A DNA stretch of 64,000 nt from Beijerinckiaceae bacterium (GCA_947453155.1 CANGFE010000002.1:1-64000); one strand, 5' to 3'. Shown: positions 20,471 through 31,403, numbered from the stretch's first letter. The notes: a model not told the origin generated them from the sequence alone. Made by a program: numbers and translations.

Positions 20471-21684
20471 GTGCCCGAGGCAAAAGATTTGGGCGCAGGG
20501 CTCACCGGATTGGCCGCGCCGCTGCGCACTTCTAGCACATTGAGACCACGCTCATTCAAGCCATCAATGGTGAAGCGGAAAAGGCCGTCAACGCCGTTAA
20601 ATCCGGTGGGCGATGTCAGCACGCTTTCCGAATAACGAGCATCTCCTTGCGTGCGCGCGAGCGCGGCTGCAAGTGCAATGGCATCATAGGCGAGTGTGGC
20701 GATGCGCGCCGGATCAGAGCCGTAGCGTGCACGATAGCGTCCTGCAAAAGCATTGAAGCCCGCATTGTCGGGGGCAGCAAACCACGCCCCTTGCAGGGCT
20801 GGCAGATTCAAAACGCGGGAATCATTCCAAAGTCCAGTGCCGAGAATCTGCACCTTCTTGCCATCCAGTCCGTTGGCCGCGAGAAGGCCTGCAACAGCCG
20901 CCATATTCTCAGCCTGTTCTGGAATGAAGAGCGCATCAATCTGCGCAGCTTTGGCCGCGAGCTTTTGAATGGCAGGGCCTGCATTGCCCGGCGTATAGCG
21001 TTCAATCTCGACACGCAGACCGCGCTTATTGGCGAGATCAACAAATTGATTGATCGCCACATTGCCATAATCATTTTCAGGCGCGAGAGCGGCGAAATTT
21101 TTCTTGCCGCGTGACAAAGCATGGTCAACCACGCGGTCGACATAATTCTCAACCAAGAAGGAAAGAAGATAAGAGCTGCGCGCAGCCGTGCTGGCATCGG
21201 TTGAAAAACCAATCATCGGCTTTCCAGCCGCGCGCGCCATGCGTCCGACTTCTTTCACATTGGGCGCATAGAGCGGACCGACTATCAGTTCCGCGCCTTC
21301 AGCCAGCGCGGCTTGCGCCGCTTGGCGTGCGCCATCCAATGTCGAGAGATCGTCCTTGATGATCAGATCAACATTATTCGTGCCCGCTTCCGCAACGGCC
21401 AGCTCGGCTGCATTGCGCAAAGCTTGACCGACGTTGCTGGGCTTGCCCGCCTGCGTGAGCGGTAAAATCATAGCAATGCGCGTGCGCGATTCGTTGAGCG
21501 GGGCAGTGAGATTTTCTGCTTCCACCGGCGTCGTGGGCGCCGCCAAAGGGGCTTGCTGGGGACGGCCGATAGGGCCGCAGCCGGCAAGCAGCATGGCGCT
21601 AAGCGGCGCAGCTAAAACGAGAAGTCGGCGGGAAAAAGAAAAAGAGATCATCACAAGCGCCAAAATGCTGTGGCCCGGCGACAT
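20467..21684 (-). CDS. LpoA-like penicillin-binding protein activator / periplasmic-binding-fold lipoprotein
   Basis: Lipobox LLAGCG; RIAMILPLTQAGKPSNVGQALRNAAELAVAE; divergent neighbour of rsmI-yraN as in the conserved lpoA-yraN region. Confidence 0.8.
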   Translation of the reverse strand: MSPGHSILALVMISFSFSRRLLVLAAPLSAMLLAGCGPIGRPQQAPLAAPTTPVEAENLTAPLNESRTRIAMILPLTQAGKPSNVGQALRNAAELAVAEAGTNNVDLIIKDDLSTLDGARQAAQAALAEGAELIVGPLYAPNVKEVGRMARAAGKPMIGFSTDASTAARSSYLLSFLVENYVDRVVDHALSRGKKNFAALAPENDYGNVAINQFVDLANKRGLRVEIERYTPGNAGPAIQKLAAKAAQIDALFIPEQAENMAAVAGLLAANGLDGKKVQILGTGLWNDSRVLNLPALQGAWFAAPDNAGFNAFAGRYRARYGSDPARIATLAYDAIALAAALARTQGDARYSESVLTSPTGFNGVDGLFRFTIDGLNERGLNVLEVRSGAANPVSPAPKSFASGT

Positions 21685-21878
21685 GTGCCGGAGCCATCCT
21701 GAAGCGCCTCAAGAGACATAAAGCGCGGTTGCGGGCAATATGGGGCTGCAAAAAGGCCAAAACTATGGCTTGGCCTTCGAGCCCACATGTTCTCTATACG
21801 GGACGAATTTTGCGTTATAAAGAACAGTCTGAAGCGGCTTCGGGCGTTTAAACTGGGGCTGAGGCTGGAGCGGATCAC

Positions 21879-22796
21879 GTGAGCGACAAAGACAGCAAAA
21901 GCGGCAGCTATACGGCGCTGGGGCTCAAGGCCGAGGCCGAGCCGATTGCGCCTGGCCTGCATGTTGTTGCGACCCCTATCGGCAATTTGCGCGATATTTC
22001 TTTGCGCGCCCTTTCCACGCTCGCAGCTGCTGACGCCGTGCTTGCTGAAGACACGCGCGTCACCAAAAATCTTCTCGCCCATTACGGTATTGCTACGCCG
22101 CTGGTCGCCTATCACGAACATAATGCGGCCGTGGTGCGCCCGCATTTGCTGGCGCGTTTGAAAGACGGTGCAGCCCTCGCGCTCGTCTCGGATGCCGGTA
22201 CGCCACTCGTCTCCGATCCCGGTTTTAAACTGGTTGCCGATACCGTCGAGCAGGGCACTCAAGTCATTGCGGTCCCCGGCGCCTCGGCTGTGCTCGCCGC
22301 GCTTGTTGTGGCCGGTCTGCCGACAGATCGCTTTTTCTTTGAAGGTTTCTTGCCCTCCAAATCAGGCGCGCGGCGCCAGCGCATTGGCGAATTGGCAGCC
22401 ATCCCCGGTACCTTGGTCTTTTTCGAAAGTCCCCGCCGATTGGCCGAAACTTTGAACGATCTCGCCATTGTTCTGGGTCGTCGCGAAGCCGCGATTGCGC
22501 GCGAATTGACGAAACATTTTGAAACCGTGCGCCGTGGCTCTTTGCGCGGCCTTGCTGATCAACTCGCGGCCGAAGATCCCCCGAAAGGCGAAATCGTTCT
22601 GCTTGTCGGCCCGCCCGGCGCGCATGAGGCGGAAGAGGGTGCGGCCGATCTCGACAGCCGCCTCATCGAAGCGATGAAGAAATTTTCTGTCAAAGATGCA
22701 GCCTCCGTTGTTGCGGCCGAAATCGGCCTGCCGCGTCGGCGCGTTTATGCGCGCGCCATCCAGCTCTCGGCTGAAGCGGATGGAGGCGACGGCTGA
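21879..22796 (+). CDS. rsmI: 16S rRNA (cytidine(1402)-2'-O)-methyltransferase RsmI
   Basis: GLHVVATPIGNLRDISLRALSTLAAADAVLAEDTRVT; ALVSDAGTPLVSDPGF; EGFLPSKSGARR. Confidence 0.96.
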   Translation: MSDKDSKSGSYTALGLKAEAEPIAPGLHVVATPIGNLRDISLRALSTLAAADAVLAEDTRVTKNLLAHYGIATPLVAYHEHNAAVVRPHLLARLKDGAALALVSDAGTPLVSDPGFKLVADTVEQGTQVIAVPGASAVLAALVVAGLPTDRFFFEGFLPSKSGARRQRIGELAAIPGTLVFFESPRRLAETLNDLAIVLGRREAAIARELTKHFETVRRGSLRGLADQLAAEDPPKGEIVLLVGPPGAHEAEEGAADLDSRLIEAMKKFSVKDAASVVAAEIGLPRRRVYARAIQLSAEADGGDG

Positions 22797-22843
22797 GCGA
22801 CAAGCGCTCCAGCTCTGATCGTCGCCGCGCCCGAGGCCTCGGG

Positions 22844-23173
22844 TTGGAAGCGGAATTTCTCGCACGCCTCTTTCTGCGCGTGACCGGCTGGCAAGTCCTC
22901 GCCCATTCCTATGCCGCGCATGGCGGCGAGATTGACGTGATTGCCAAGCGCGGCTCCCTGATCATTTTCGTCGAGGTGAAAGCGCGCAAACATCGTGATG
23001 CGGCGTTGCTTGCCATTGATGGCCGAAAGATCACCCGCCTCTCTAAAGCCGCCCGTCATTGGCTGGCGCGCAATCCCGCCGCGCAGACCTGCGGGCTCAG
23101 GGGGGATGCCATTCTCATGGTGCCCTGGCGCTGGCCGGAGCGGGTTGAGGGCGCTTTTGAACTCGATCTGTGA
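22844..23173 (+). CDS. YraN family (UPF0102) protein
   Basis: EAEFLARLFLRVTGWQVLAHSYAAHGGEIDVIAKRGSLIIFVEVKARK; start codon uncertain (TTG at 22844 or further upstream). Confidence 0.88.
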   Translation: MEAEFLARLFLRVTGWQVLAHSYAAHGGEIDVIAKRGSLIIFVEVKARKHRDAALLAIDGRKITRLSKAARHWLARNPAAQTCGLRGDAILMVPWRWPERVEGAFELDL

Positions 23174-23197
23174 CGTGGCTATACTGGCGCATCCTCT

Positions 23198-24448
23198 TTG
23201 AGTGCTCGTTCCATGTTTCGTGCTTTCCTCTTCGCGGCCGCCTGTCTGTTCTCGCAGTCAGTTTGGGCTGGCTCCTATTCGCTGAATGGGAACCAGCGCT
23301 GGATTGCGCTGGCGAGCCGCCAAGATTTAAATCAAGCCATCGGCATTGCGCAGACCTTTAGCTGGCGCTTGCCGGGTGTGCGCGTGATGCAGAGCGCCAA
23401 TGGGTGGTATGCGGTTGTCGCTGGCCCCCATGACGGCACTGACATTCGTGTCGTGCGCCAAAAGCTTTCGTCGACGGGCACGGCACCCAAAGATATCGCG
23501 CTCTCCAAGGGGGATGCCTATATCGCCGAAGTCTGGACGAAAAAAGGCGCAGAGTTTTTGTTCACTGGCGAATATGAGGGCGATGAAAAAGCCGCCTCTT
23601 TCAATTTTCGCGATCTGGGTCTGACACTCTCGCGCGTGCGCACCAAAGATGGTGATGGCTACGACCCAACTTTCTCGGCCATGCGCAATGGGAAAATTCT
23701 CTTCAATGTGCAAATCGAAGAATTAGATCGGGAAGAGCCGCGCTCTGAAGTGAATGCGCTGCGGCTTGATCCGGCAACGGCTTTTCCGCAATTCGTTTTT
23801 ACCGCTTTCACAGGTGGCGCACATTGCTGCACGGAAACGCGCTTTATCACGCAAGTCGGCGAGGCATGGAGCGTGATTGAAGGCGCAATGTTAGATTCAG
23901 ATGGCTATTGGTTTGAAGATATCGATGGCGATGGGGTTTATGAAATTCTCTCGGCCGATAATTCTTTCCTGTATGCTTACGCCTCTTACGCCGACTCGCG
24001 CGCCCCGATCCGCATCCACATTTTGCGCGAGGGTGTTTTGCAGGATGTGACGAGCGATCCCAAATATGAGTCTTGGCGGCGCCAAAAAATTCACGCCATG
24101 GAATTTGAAATGGCCAATAATAGCGAGCTTGCCACCTCCAATGGCTTTCTCGCCGCATGGGTGGCCACCAAAGCGCTGGTGGGCGAAGTGGATGATGCTT
24201 GGGCGCGGATGATGGTGACCTATAATTCCTCCTCTGATTGGCCGCTCAGCGAATGTATGGTTGAGCTCGATGCCAAAAGCCTTTGCCCTCCGGGCAAAGA
24301 GATTGCGCTGTCCTATCCATCGGCTCTGCGCAAACATCTTGAGAAGAGCGGCTATATTCAAACGGCGACAAAGCCTGCGGCCGCTGCGGCACCGGTGGTG
24401 AAGATCACACCCGCGCCGCCCACGTCTGTCTTTTCGCTGCCGCCTTGA
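23198..24448 (+). CDS. Secreted protein of unknown function
   Basis: Signal peptide FRAFLFAAACLFSQSVWAG; SPOR-like N-terminal region; TAFTGGAHCCTETRFI; Pro/Ala-rich C-terminus. Confidence 0.7.
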   Translation: MSARSMFRAFLFAAACLFSQSVWAGSYSLNGNQRWIALASRQDLNQAIGIAQTFSWRLPGVRVMQSANGWYAVVAGPHDGTDIRVVRQKLSSTGTAPKDIALSKGDAYIAEVWTKKGAEFLFTGEYEGDEKAASFNFRDLGLTLSRVRTKDGDGYDPTFSAMRNGKILFNVQIEELDREEPRSEVNALRLDPATAFPQFVFTAFTGGAHCCTETRFITQVGEAWSVIEGAMLDSDGYWFEDIDGDGVYEILSADNSFLYAYASYADSRAPIRIHILREGVLQDVTSDPKYESWRRQKIHAMEFEMANNSELATSNGFLAAWVATKALVGEVDDAWARMMVTYNSSSDWPLSECMVELDAKSLCPPGKEIALSYPSALRKHLEKSGYIQTATKPAAAAAPVVKITPAPPTSVFSLPP

Positions 24449-24511
24449 GGCTTGACGCGCGAGGCAAATTAAGGCGCTGTGCTGACCAATAGAGGCAAGG
24501 ATGAAAAAAGA

Positions 24512-25456
24512 ATGGCCCTGACCGTCGCTGTCCAAATGGACCCGATTGAAAAGATCAACATTGCGGGCGATTCCACTTTCGCGCTGTTGCTCGAAGCCCA
24601 AGCGCGGGGCCATCAGCTTTTCTATTACACGCCTGATCGTCTGGGCCAGCGCGGCCGCGATGTCGTGGCGAGCATGCAGCCTTTGCAGGTGCGTGATGTG
24701 GTGGGCGATCACGCCACGCTCGGCGCGCCGGTGCTCAAAAATCTCGAAGAGTTGGATGTGATCTTGCTGCGCCAAGACCCGCCCTTCGATCTGGCTTATA
24801 TCACCTCGACGCATATGCTGGAGCGCGTGCATCCCAAAGTGCTCGTGGTCAATGACCCGGCGAGCGTGCGCAATGCGCCCGAAAAACTCTTCGTCATGAA
24901 TTATCCGCAGCTCATGCCAGCGACGTTGATCACGCGCGACAAAGCCTTGATCGAAGCGTTTCGCGCCGAGCATGGCGATGTGGTGATGAAGCCGCTACAT
25001 GGCCATGGCGGCTCGGCCGTTTTCAAAATCGCGCAGAAAGACCCCAATTTCGGCTCGCTTTTTGACATGTTCAGCGTGACATTCCGCGAGCCTTGGGTTG
25101 TTCAAAAATTCTTGCCAGCCGTCTCCAAAGGCGACAAGCGCATCATTCTGGTGGATGGCGTCGCCAAAGGCGCGGTCAATCGTGTTCCGGCGGAAGACGA
25201 CATCCGCTCCAATATGGTGCGCGGCGGTGCGGCTGCGGCCACCGATCTCACACCGCGTGAGCGCGAGATTTGCGAGACAATCGGGCCGGAATTGAAGAAA
25301 AGAGGTCTGATTTTCGTCGGGATCGACGTGATCGACGGAAATCTGACCGAAATCAACGTCACCTCGCCCACCGGCGTGCGCGCCATCAAGCGGCTGGGCG
25401 GGCCTGATCTTGCGGTTGATATTTGGGATGCGATTGAGGCCAAGCGTCGGGGCTGA
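24512..25456 (+). CDS. gshB: Glutathione synthase
   Basis: [69 protein letters not shown]. Confidence 0.97.
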   Translation: MALTVAVQMDPIEKINIAGDSTFALLLEAQARGHQLFYYTPDRLGQRGRDVVASMQPLQVRDVVGDHATLGAPVLKNLEELDVILLRQDPPFDLAYITSTHMLERVHPKVLVVNDPASVRNAPEKLFVMNYPQLMPATLITRDKALIEAFRAEHGDVVMKPLHGHGGSAVFKIAQKDPNFGSLFDMFSVTFREPWVVQKFLPAVSKGDKRIILVDGVAKGAVNRVPAEDDIRSNMVRGGAAAATDLTPREREICETIGPELKKRGLIFVGIDVIDGNLTEINVTSPTGVRAIKRLGGPDLAVDIWDAIEAKRRG

Positions 25457-25498
25457 TGCGCTGGCTCTGACCTACGGGCCCATGCTAAAAAGGCCCTC

Positions 25499-28315
25499 AT
25501 GACGCTTCTTTCTTCAGATTCCGCCCCGCCGCGCAAACGCGCCCGTAGCCGCAATGAGCCCGGCCGCGGCGCGATTATTGATCGCGAAAAGCTTGACGCT
25601 GATATTGCGGCGCTGGCCGAACAGCACGGCAATGACAAAGATGCGTTTCGAAAAGCCGCCGTCGTGCGCTTTCGCGAAGCTCTGGAGGCTGGCCGCGCCA
25701 TGGCGCGACAGATTCTGGATGAGAATGGCAAGGGTCTGGCTTGTGCCGGGCGTCTGTCGCATCTGCAAGACGAGCTGATCCGCGCCATCCATAAATATGT
25801 CATCACCTATATTTACCCGATGCAAAATCCGACCGCGGCCGAGCGTCTCTGCGTGGTTGCGGTGGGTGGCTACGGCCGCGATACGCTGGCACCGGGCTCC
25901 GACATCGATCTCCTCTTCCTGCTGCCCTACAAGCAGACGCCATGGGGTGAGAGCGTGGTCGAGGCCATGCTCTATGTCTTGTGGGATTTGCGCCAGAAGG
26001 TCGGCCATTCGACACGCTCTGTCGAAGAATGTCTGCGCCAAGCCCGCGAAGATATGACCATCCGCACAGCGCTTCTCGAAGCGCGCTATATTTTGGGTGA
26101 TCAGCAGCTCTTTGCCGAAATGCGTGACCGCTTCGACAATGAGATTGTCAAAAATACAGGCGCTGAATTTGTTGCGGCCAAATTGGCCGAGCGCGACCAG
26201 CGCATCCAGCGCGCCGGCACATCACGCTATCTCGTCGAGCCCAATGTCAAAGAAGGCAAGGGCGGCTTGCGTGATCTCAATACGCTCTTCTGGATTGCCA
26301 AATATGTCTATCGCGTGCGCGATCTGGATCAGCTTGTGGAAGCCGGTCTCTTCAGTGCAGCAGAACTGCGCCTCTTCCATCGTTGCGAAGAGTTTTTGTG
26401 GCGCGTGCGCTGTCAGCTGCATTACGTCACCAATCGCGCTGAAGAGCGTCTGAGTTTCGATGTGCAGCGCATGATTGCGCAGCGCCTCGGCTATGTCGGC
26501 CACAGCGGCCTGTCAGATGTCGAACGCTTCATGAAGCATTATTTCCTGATCGCCAAAGATGTGGGCGACCTGACCGCTATCGTCTGTGCGGCGATGGAAG
26601 AGCGTCAGGCCAAGCCACGCGCGATGCTCGATCGTTTTATGGGCAAATTGCGTCCCTCCAAGCGCTCGCTGCCCGGTGGGCAATTTGCGGTCGAGCACGG
26701 CCGCATCACAGTCACATCCGACAAAGTTTTTGAAAAAGACGCGGTCAATATTCTGCGGCTCTATCAGCTCGCTGATAAGCATGAACTCGCTATTCATCCC
26801 CATGCCACCCGCCTGATCACGCAATCGCTGAAGCGCATTGATGCCAAGCTGCGCAAAGATCCGGAAGCCAATCGCCTGTTTCTGGAGATTGTAGCCTCGA
26901 ACAAGACGCCAGAGCCCGTGCTGCGCGCCATGAATGAAGCAGGTGTCTTGGGTCGCTTCATCCCCGATTTCGGCCGCATTGTCGCGATGATGCAATTCAA
27001 CATGTATCATCACTATACGGTCGATGAGCATTTGCTGCGCACTGTTGGCATTATGTCGGGCATTGAGAGCGGGCGCTTGGCCGAAGATCATCCGGTCTGT
27101 TCCGAAATCCTGCCCTCGATCTCCAATCGCACGGCGCTTTATGTCGCGCTCTTCCTGCATGATATTGCCAAGGGCCGCGATGAAGATCATTCCATTGCAG
27201 GTGCCCGCGTGGCGCGAGAACTCTGCCCGCGTCTGGGTCTGTCGGAAGCCGAGACGGATACTGTGTCTTGGTTGATCGACACGCATCTTGTCATGTCGAA
27301 TGTTGCCCATAGCCGCGATCTGTCGGACCCCAAAACGATCCAGATGTTTGCCAATACTGTGCAGACGTTGGAGCGTTTGCGCATGTTGCTCGTGCTCACC
27401 GTTTGCGACATTCGCGCCGTGGGTCCGGGTGTGTGGAATGGCTGGAAAGGCCAGCTCTTGCGCACCCTTTATTGGGAGACGGAAGTTGTTCTCGCTGGTG
27501 GCCATTCAGCGATTGACCGCAAGCAGCGCGTGATCAAGGCGCAGGAAGATTTGCGCGGCTCATTGCCCGGCTGGTCTGATCCCGACTTTGACGCTTACGC
27601 AGCGCGTCACTATCCGGCCTATTGGCTGAAGGTTGATCTCGCCAATAAGGTCAAACACGCCAATCTGTTGCGCGTCACGGAAGTCGAAATGCGCTCGCTC
27701 GCCACCGAAGTGGCAACCGATGCCTTCCGCGGTGTGACAGAACTCACCGTGGTTGCGCCTGACCATCCACGCCTCTTGTCGATCATTGCGGGTGCCTGTG
27801 CAGCCTCTGGCGCCAATATTGTCGATGCGCAGATTTTCACCACCACCGATGGTCTGGCGCTCGACACGATTGCCATCAGCCGCGCCTTTGATCGCGATGA
27901 AGATGAATTGCGCCGCGCAGCCCGCGTCGCCGAGGCGATTGAAAAAGCCTTGCGCGGCGAAATCCGCCTGTCTGATGCGATTGCCAATCGCATGGGCGCG
28001 CCCAAGCCCGTCGACAAAACATTCCCCCTCGCGCCCGAAGTCACCATCGATAATAATCTGTCGAACAAATATACGGTGCTCGAAGTCTCGGGGCTTGATC
28101 GGCCGGGTCTGCTCTTTGATCTGACCTCGGCTCTGTCGCGGCTTAACCTCAACATCAGCTCGGCCCATGTCGCCACATTCGGCGAAAAGGCGGTCGACGT
28201 TTTCTATGTGACCGACCTGACGGGCCTCAAAATTACGGCCACCAATCGGCAGGGGACGATCCGTAAGGCTCTGCTCGAGATTTTTGAGCCCCCCAAGCCG
28301 GCCACGAAGCGCTAA
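25499..28315 (+). CDS. glnD: [Protein-PII] uridylyltransferase / uridylyl-removing enzyme
   Basis: VAVGGYGRDTLAPGSDIDLLFLLPYK; HD motif LFLHDIAKGRDEDHS; two C-terminal ACT regions. Confidence 0.97.
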   Translation: MTLLSSDSAPPRKRARSRNEPGRGAIIDREKLDADIAALAEQHGNDKDAFRKAAVVRFREALEAGRAMARQILDENGKGLACAGRLSHLQDELIRAIHKYVITYIYPMQNPTAAERLCVVAVGGYGRDTLAPGSDIDLLFLLPYKQTPWGESVVEAMLYVLWDLRQKVGHSTRSVEECLRQAREDMTIRTALLEARYILGDQQLFAEMRDRFDNEIVKNTGAEFVAAKLAERDQRIQRAGTSRYLVEPNVKEGKGGLRDLNTLFWIAKYVYRVRDLDQLVEAGLFSAAELRLFHRCEEFLWRVRCQLHYVTNRAEERLSFDVQRMIAQRLGYVGHSGLSDVERFMKHYFLIAKDVGDLTAIVCAAMEERQAKPRAMLDRFMGKLRPSKRSLPGGQFAVEHGRITVTSDKVFEKDAVNILRLYQLADKHELAIHPHATRLITQSLKRIDAKLRKDPEANRLFLEIVASNKTPEPVLRAMNEAGVLGRFIPDFGRIVAMMQFNMYHHYTVDEHLLRTVGIMSGIESGRLAEDHPVCSEILPSISNRTALYVALFLHDIAKGRDEDHSIAGARVARELCPRLGLSEAETDTVSWLIDTHLVMSNVAHSRDLSDPKTIQMFANTVQTLERLRMLLVLTVCDIRAVGPGVWNGWKGQLLRTLYWETEVVLAGGHSAIDRKQRVIKAQEDLRGSLPGWSDPDFDAYAARHYPAYWLKVDLANKVKHANLLRVTEVEMRSLATEVATDAFRGVTELTVVAPDHPRLLSIIAGACAASGANIVDAQIFTTTDGLALDTIAISRAFDRDEDELRRAARVAEAIEKALRGEIRLSDAIANRMGAPKPVDKTFPLAPEVTIDNNLSNKYTVLEVSGLDRPGLLFDLTSALSRLNLNISSAHVATFGEKAVDVFYVTDLTGLKITATNRQGTIRKALLEIFEPPKPATKR

Positions 28316-28329
28316 GAGCAGGGGCAAAC

Positions 28330-28358
28330 CTTGATTTTTGGCCTCCGCAACCTGATAT
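28330..28358 (+). promoter_or_regulatory. Candidate RpoH-type promoter for grpE (CTTG-N17-CCTGATAT)
   Basis: CTTG 28330-28333, CCTGATAT 28351-28358, 38 nt before the grpE ATG. Confidence 0.45.
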
Positions 28359-28395
28359 CCATCACGACCCTTTTTTTGAGCCTTGAAGTTTTGAA

Positions 28396-29007
28396 ATGAC
28401 TGAAGAGACCACGCAAGACCCTAATCCCAATCACGACGCTGAGCACAGCGGCCATGAGAGCTCCTTGACCTCGGAGGCCTCGCCGCAATCGCCCATCGGC
28501 GAGCCGGAGCCCTTCACCGAGATTGAAAATCTCATGCAGGAAAATAATGCGCTGAAGGACAAGGTTCTGCGCACGATGGCGGAGATGGAAAATCTGCGCC
28601 GCCGCACCGAGCGCGAAGTCGCAGATGCCAAGCTTTATGGCGTGACATCCTTTGCACGCGACATGCTGACCTTTGCGGATAATCTGCGCCGTGCGGTGGA
28701 AAGCGTTTCGGCGGAAGAGAAAGAGACGGCCAGCGCCGCGCTCAAATCCTTCGTGGAAGGCATTGAACTGACCGAGCGCGATTTCCTGTCGCGTCTGGCC
28801 CGTTTCGGCGTGAAGAAGCTGGAGCCGCAGGGCGAGAAGTTTGATCCAAACATGCATGAAGCATTGTTCGAAGTGCCTGATCCCAGTGTGGCAACTGGCA
28901 CAGTCGTGCAAGTGGTGGAAGCAGGCTTCTCGATTGGCGATCGCTGCTTGCGCCCTGCAAAAGTCGGTGTCGCGCGCGGCGGGCCAAAGCCGGAAGCCGC
29001 TAACTAA
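28396..29007 (+). CDS. grpE: Nucleotide exchange factor GrpE
   Basis: [79 protein letters not shown]. Confidence 0.97.
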   Translation: MTEETTQDPNPNHDAEHSGHESSLTSEASPQSPIGEPEPFTEIENLMQENNALKDKVLRTMAEMENLRRRTEREVADAKLYGVTSFARDMLTFADNLRRAVESVSAEEKETASAALKSFVEGIELTERDFLSRLARFGVKKLEPQGEKFDPNMHEALFEVPDPSVATGTVVQVVEAGFSIGDRCLRPAKVGVARGGPKPEAAN

Positions 29008-29008
29008 C

Positions 29009-29093
29009 CGTCATTGCGAGCGTCAGCGAAGCAACCCAGAGGCCGCATGCTGCACTTCTGGTTTGCTTCGTCACGACGTTCCTCGCAATGACG
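29009..29093. repeat. Palindromic intergenic repeat, family 1 copy C
   Basis: cgtcattgcgagcgtcagcgaagcaacccagagg ... tctggtttgcttcgtcacgacgttcctcgcaatgacg. Confidence 0.85.
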
Positions 29094-29098
29094 GGGCT

Positions 29099-29713
29099 TT
29101 AAGCTTTCGTCACACGGCGTAGTGTCAGATTCAGCCGCCCGCCCTGCGGCAGCAAAGTCGATGTGCCGCCCATGATGCGGTCAACGCCGTGAAAGGCGAG
29201 GCGCGCGGGGCCTGTCAGCATCATCGCATCGCCCGAGTGCAGCTTGAAGCTTTTGGTCGATGATTTGCGCTCAGTCCCGCCAATGCGGAAGAGACAGGAA
29301 TCGCCCAGCGAAAGCGACACGACGGGCGCATCAAAATCTTCTTCATCGCGATCTTGGTGCAGCCCCATGCGCGCCGACGCCTCGTAGAAATTCACAAGAC
29401 AGGCTTCAGGCGGGTGTTTGTAGGGCGACAGATCATCCCAGACGCGCAAAGCAAGGCGTGGCATAGGTGACCAAGGCGCACCTGTTTCGGGATGGGTAGC
29501 TTGATAGCGATAACCGCGCTCGCGGTCTGACACCCAGCCGAGCGCCCCGCAATTGGTCATGCGAACTGAAAATTCTTTGCCCGTGCGCGGCATGCGCGGC
29601 GTGAAGAGAGGCGCTTGCTTCACCGCCTCGCGCAGGTCGGCGACAAGTTCGTCCTGTTCTTCGCGGGAGAGATAGCCGGGCGCATAAACAAGGCCGGGAA
29701 CAATCTCATGCAT
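29099..29713 (-). CDS. alkB: AlkB-like alpha-ketoglutarate-dependent dioxygenase
   Basis: LVNFYEASARMGLHQDRDEEDFDAPVVSLSLGDSCLFRIGG; H-x-D iron motif; RLNLTLRRV. Confidence 0.93.
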   Translation of the reverse strand: MHEIVPGLVYAPGYLSREEQDELVADLREAVKQAPLFTPRMPRTGKEFSVRMTNCGALGWVSDRERGYRYQATHPETGAPWSPMPRLALRVWDDLSPYKHPPEACLVNFYEASARMGLHQDRDEEDFDAPVVSLSLGDSCLFRIGGTERKSSTKSFKLHSGDAMMLTGPARLAFHGVDRIMGGTSTLLPQGGRLNLTLRRVTKA

Positions 29714-29732
29714 GGCTTCACCTCGGCAGACA

Positions 29733-29756
29733 TCCTCTCCCGTTTACGGGAGAGGA
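29733..29756. repeat. 24-bp perfect palindrome (family 2-like intergenic repeat)
   Basis: TCCTCTCCCGT-tt-ACGGGAGAGGA between alkB and gpmA. Confidence 0.75.
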
Positions 29757-29772
29757 GCCTGATCCGATCAGA

Positions 29773-30393
29773 TCAACCGTGGTGCAAGATCTTCTTATCC
29801 GCCACGGTGGAATCGGCGTTGAGCGTATAGACAACCGGCACGCCGGTTTCGAGCTCAATACCGGTGATGGTTTCTGGCGTGGCACGTTCAAGCACCATCA
29901 GCAAAGCGCGCAGCGAATTGCCGTGCGCGACCACCAGCGTCTGCTCGCCGCGCAACACGCAGGGCAGAATGTTCTGGCAATAATAGGGAAGCACGCGGGC
30001 CAGCGTGTCCTTCAACGATTCACCACCGGGCGGGGGCGTGTCGTAGGAGCGGCGCCAGATCATGACTTGCTCTTCGCCCCACTTCTGCGCGGCTTCGGCT
30101 TTGTTGAGGCCCGAGAGATCGCCATAGTCGCGCTCATTGAGCTGAATGTCTTTCACGACATTCAACGACTGGTTCATTTCCTTGAGCGCGAGATCGCATG
30201 TGTCTTGCGCACGCTTCAGACCCGAGGTGAAAGCGCGATCAAATTTGATGCCGAGCTTGCCGATTTCCTGACCAGCCTTTTTGGCTTCTTCAATGCCGAC
30301 TGGTGTGAGGTCCGGATTCTTCCAGCCTGTGAAGAGATTCTTCAGGTTCCAATCGCTCTGGCCGTGGCGCAAAAGCACGAGAGTGCGTTGCAT
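29773..30393 (-). CDS. gpmA: 2,3-bisphosphoglycerate-dependent phosphoglycerate mutase
   Basis: [59 protein letters not shown]. Confidence 0.97.
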   Translation of the reverse strand: MQRTLVLLRHGQSDWNLKNLFTGWKNPDLTPVGIEEAKKAGQEIGKLGIKFDRAFTSGLKRAQDTCDLALKEMNQSLNVVKDIQLNERDYGDLSGLNKAEAAQKWGEEQVMIWRRSYDTPPPGGESLKDTLARVLPYYCQNILPCVLRGEQTLVVAHGNSLRALLMVLERATPETITGIELETGVPVVYTLNADSTVADKKILHHG

Positions 30394-30412
30394 GATCGCT
30401 CCTATTGTCGTG

Positions 30413-31228
30413 TCAAATGTCAGAAAGGCCGAGAACGTCGGCCATGTTGTAATGGCCGGGCTTGCGGCCATGTCCCCAAAGCGCGGCCTTCACCGCACCG
30501 CGTGCGAAAATGCCGCGATCTTCCGCGCGATGCGCGAGTTCCAAGCGCTCACCGCTGCCGGCAAAGATCACTTGATGGTCGCCTACCACCGTGCCTCCGC
30601 GCAAAGTGGCAAAGCCAATGTCGCCGGCAGTGCGGGCACCTGTATGTCCGTCGCGTGCGCGCACGGAGCGCTCGCTCAAATCAATCTTGCGACCTTTGGC
30701 TGCCGCTTCGCCGAGCAGAAGTGCTGTCCCTGATGGCGCATCGACTTTCATGCGGTGATGCATTTCGACAATTTCAATGTCGTAATCTTCACCAAGAGTC
30801 TGCGCGACTTTTTTGACAAGACCGGCGAGCAGATTGACGCCAAGGCTCATATTGCCCGAGCGTACGACAACAGCATGGCGTGAAGCTGCGTCGATCTTTT
30901 CAATGTCGGCGGCGGCCAAGCCTGTTGTGCCGATCACATGCACAATGCGTGCTTGTGCGGCGAGGCCCGCATAAGCAACAGTTGCGGCAGGCGAAGTAAA
31001 ATCGATCAGGCCATCGGCTTGCGCCAGAACGGCGAGTGCATCGGCAGAAATTTTCACGCCATTGGCGCCCACGCCTGCGAGCAGGCCAGCATCCTGACCG
31101 AGTGCGGGAGATCCTTCGCGCTCCAAAGCGCCGGCCAAAACCGCACCTTCGGTGTCGTGGATGATCTGCACGAGCATGCGCCCCATGCGTCCGGCAGCCC
31201 CTGCCACGACGAGCCGCATCTCGCTCAT
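30413..31228 (-). CDS. dapB: 4-hydroxy-tetrahydrodipicolinate reductase
   Basis: [60 protein letters not shown]. Confidence 0.97.
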   Translation of the reverse strand: MSEMRLVVAGAAGRMGRMLVQIIHDTEGAVLAGALEREGSPALGQDAGLLAGVGANGVKISADALAVLAQADGLIDFTSPAATVAYAGLAAQARIVHVIGTTGLAAADIEKIDAASRHAVVVRSGNMSLGVNLLAGLVKKVAQTLGEDYDIEIVEMHHRMKVDAPSGTALLLGEAAAKGRKIDLSERSVRARDGHTGARTAGDIGFATLRGGTVVGDHQVIFAGSGERLELAHRAEDRGIFARGAVKAALWGHGRKPGHYNMADVLGLSDI

Positions 31229-31403
31229 GCCAACCTCCCTCAATCCTTCAGAAAAGACGTTGCGGGGTCTATAGCGCTCAGGGAGCTCGGGCGCAAAGGC
31301 ATAAGCAAAAATCGCCGCAATCGCGTCATTTTCGCGTCACAATCGGCCTCTATGGTCACACTCAAGCCGCTGAGAGATTGTCCCCCAATCCCAGTAGCTC
31401 TGA

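Noticed and set aside
23897-24973. 358-aa minus-strand ORF
   Set aside because: Antisense to gshB and the secreted protein; no recognisable domain.
26513-27505. 330-aa minus-strand ORF
   Set aside because: Antisense shadow of glnD.
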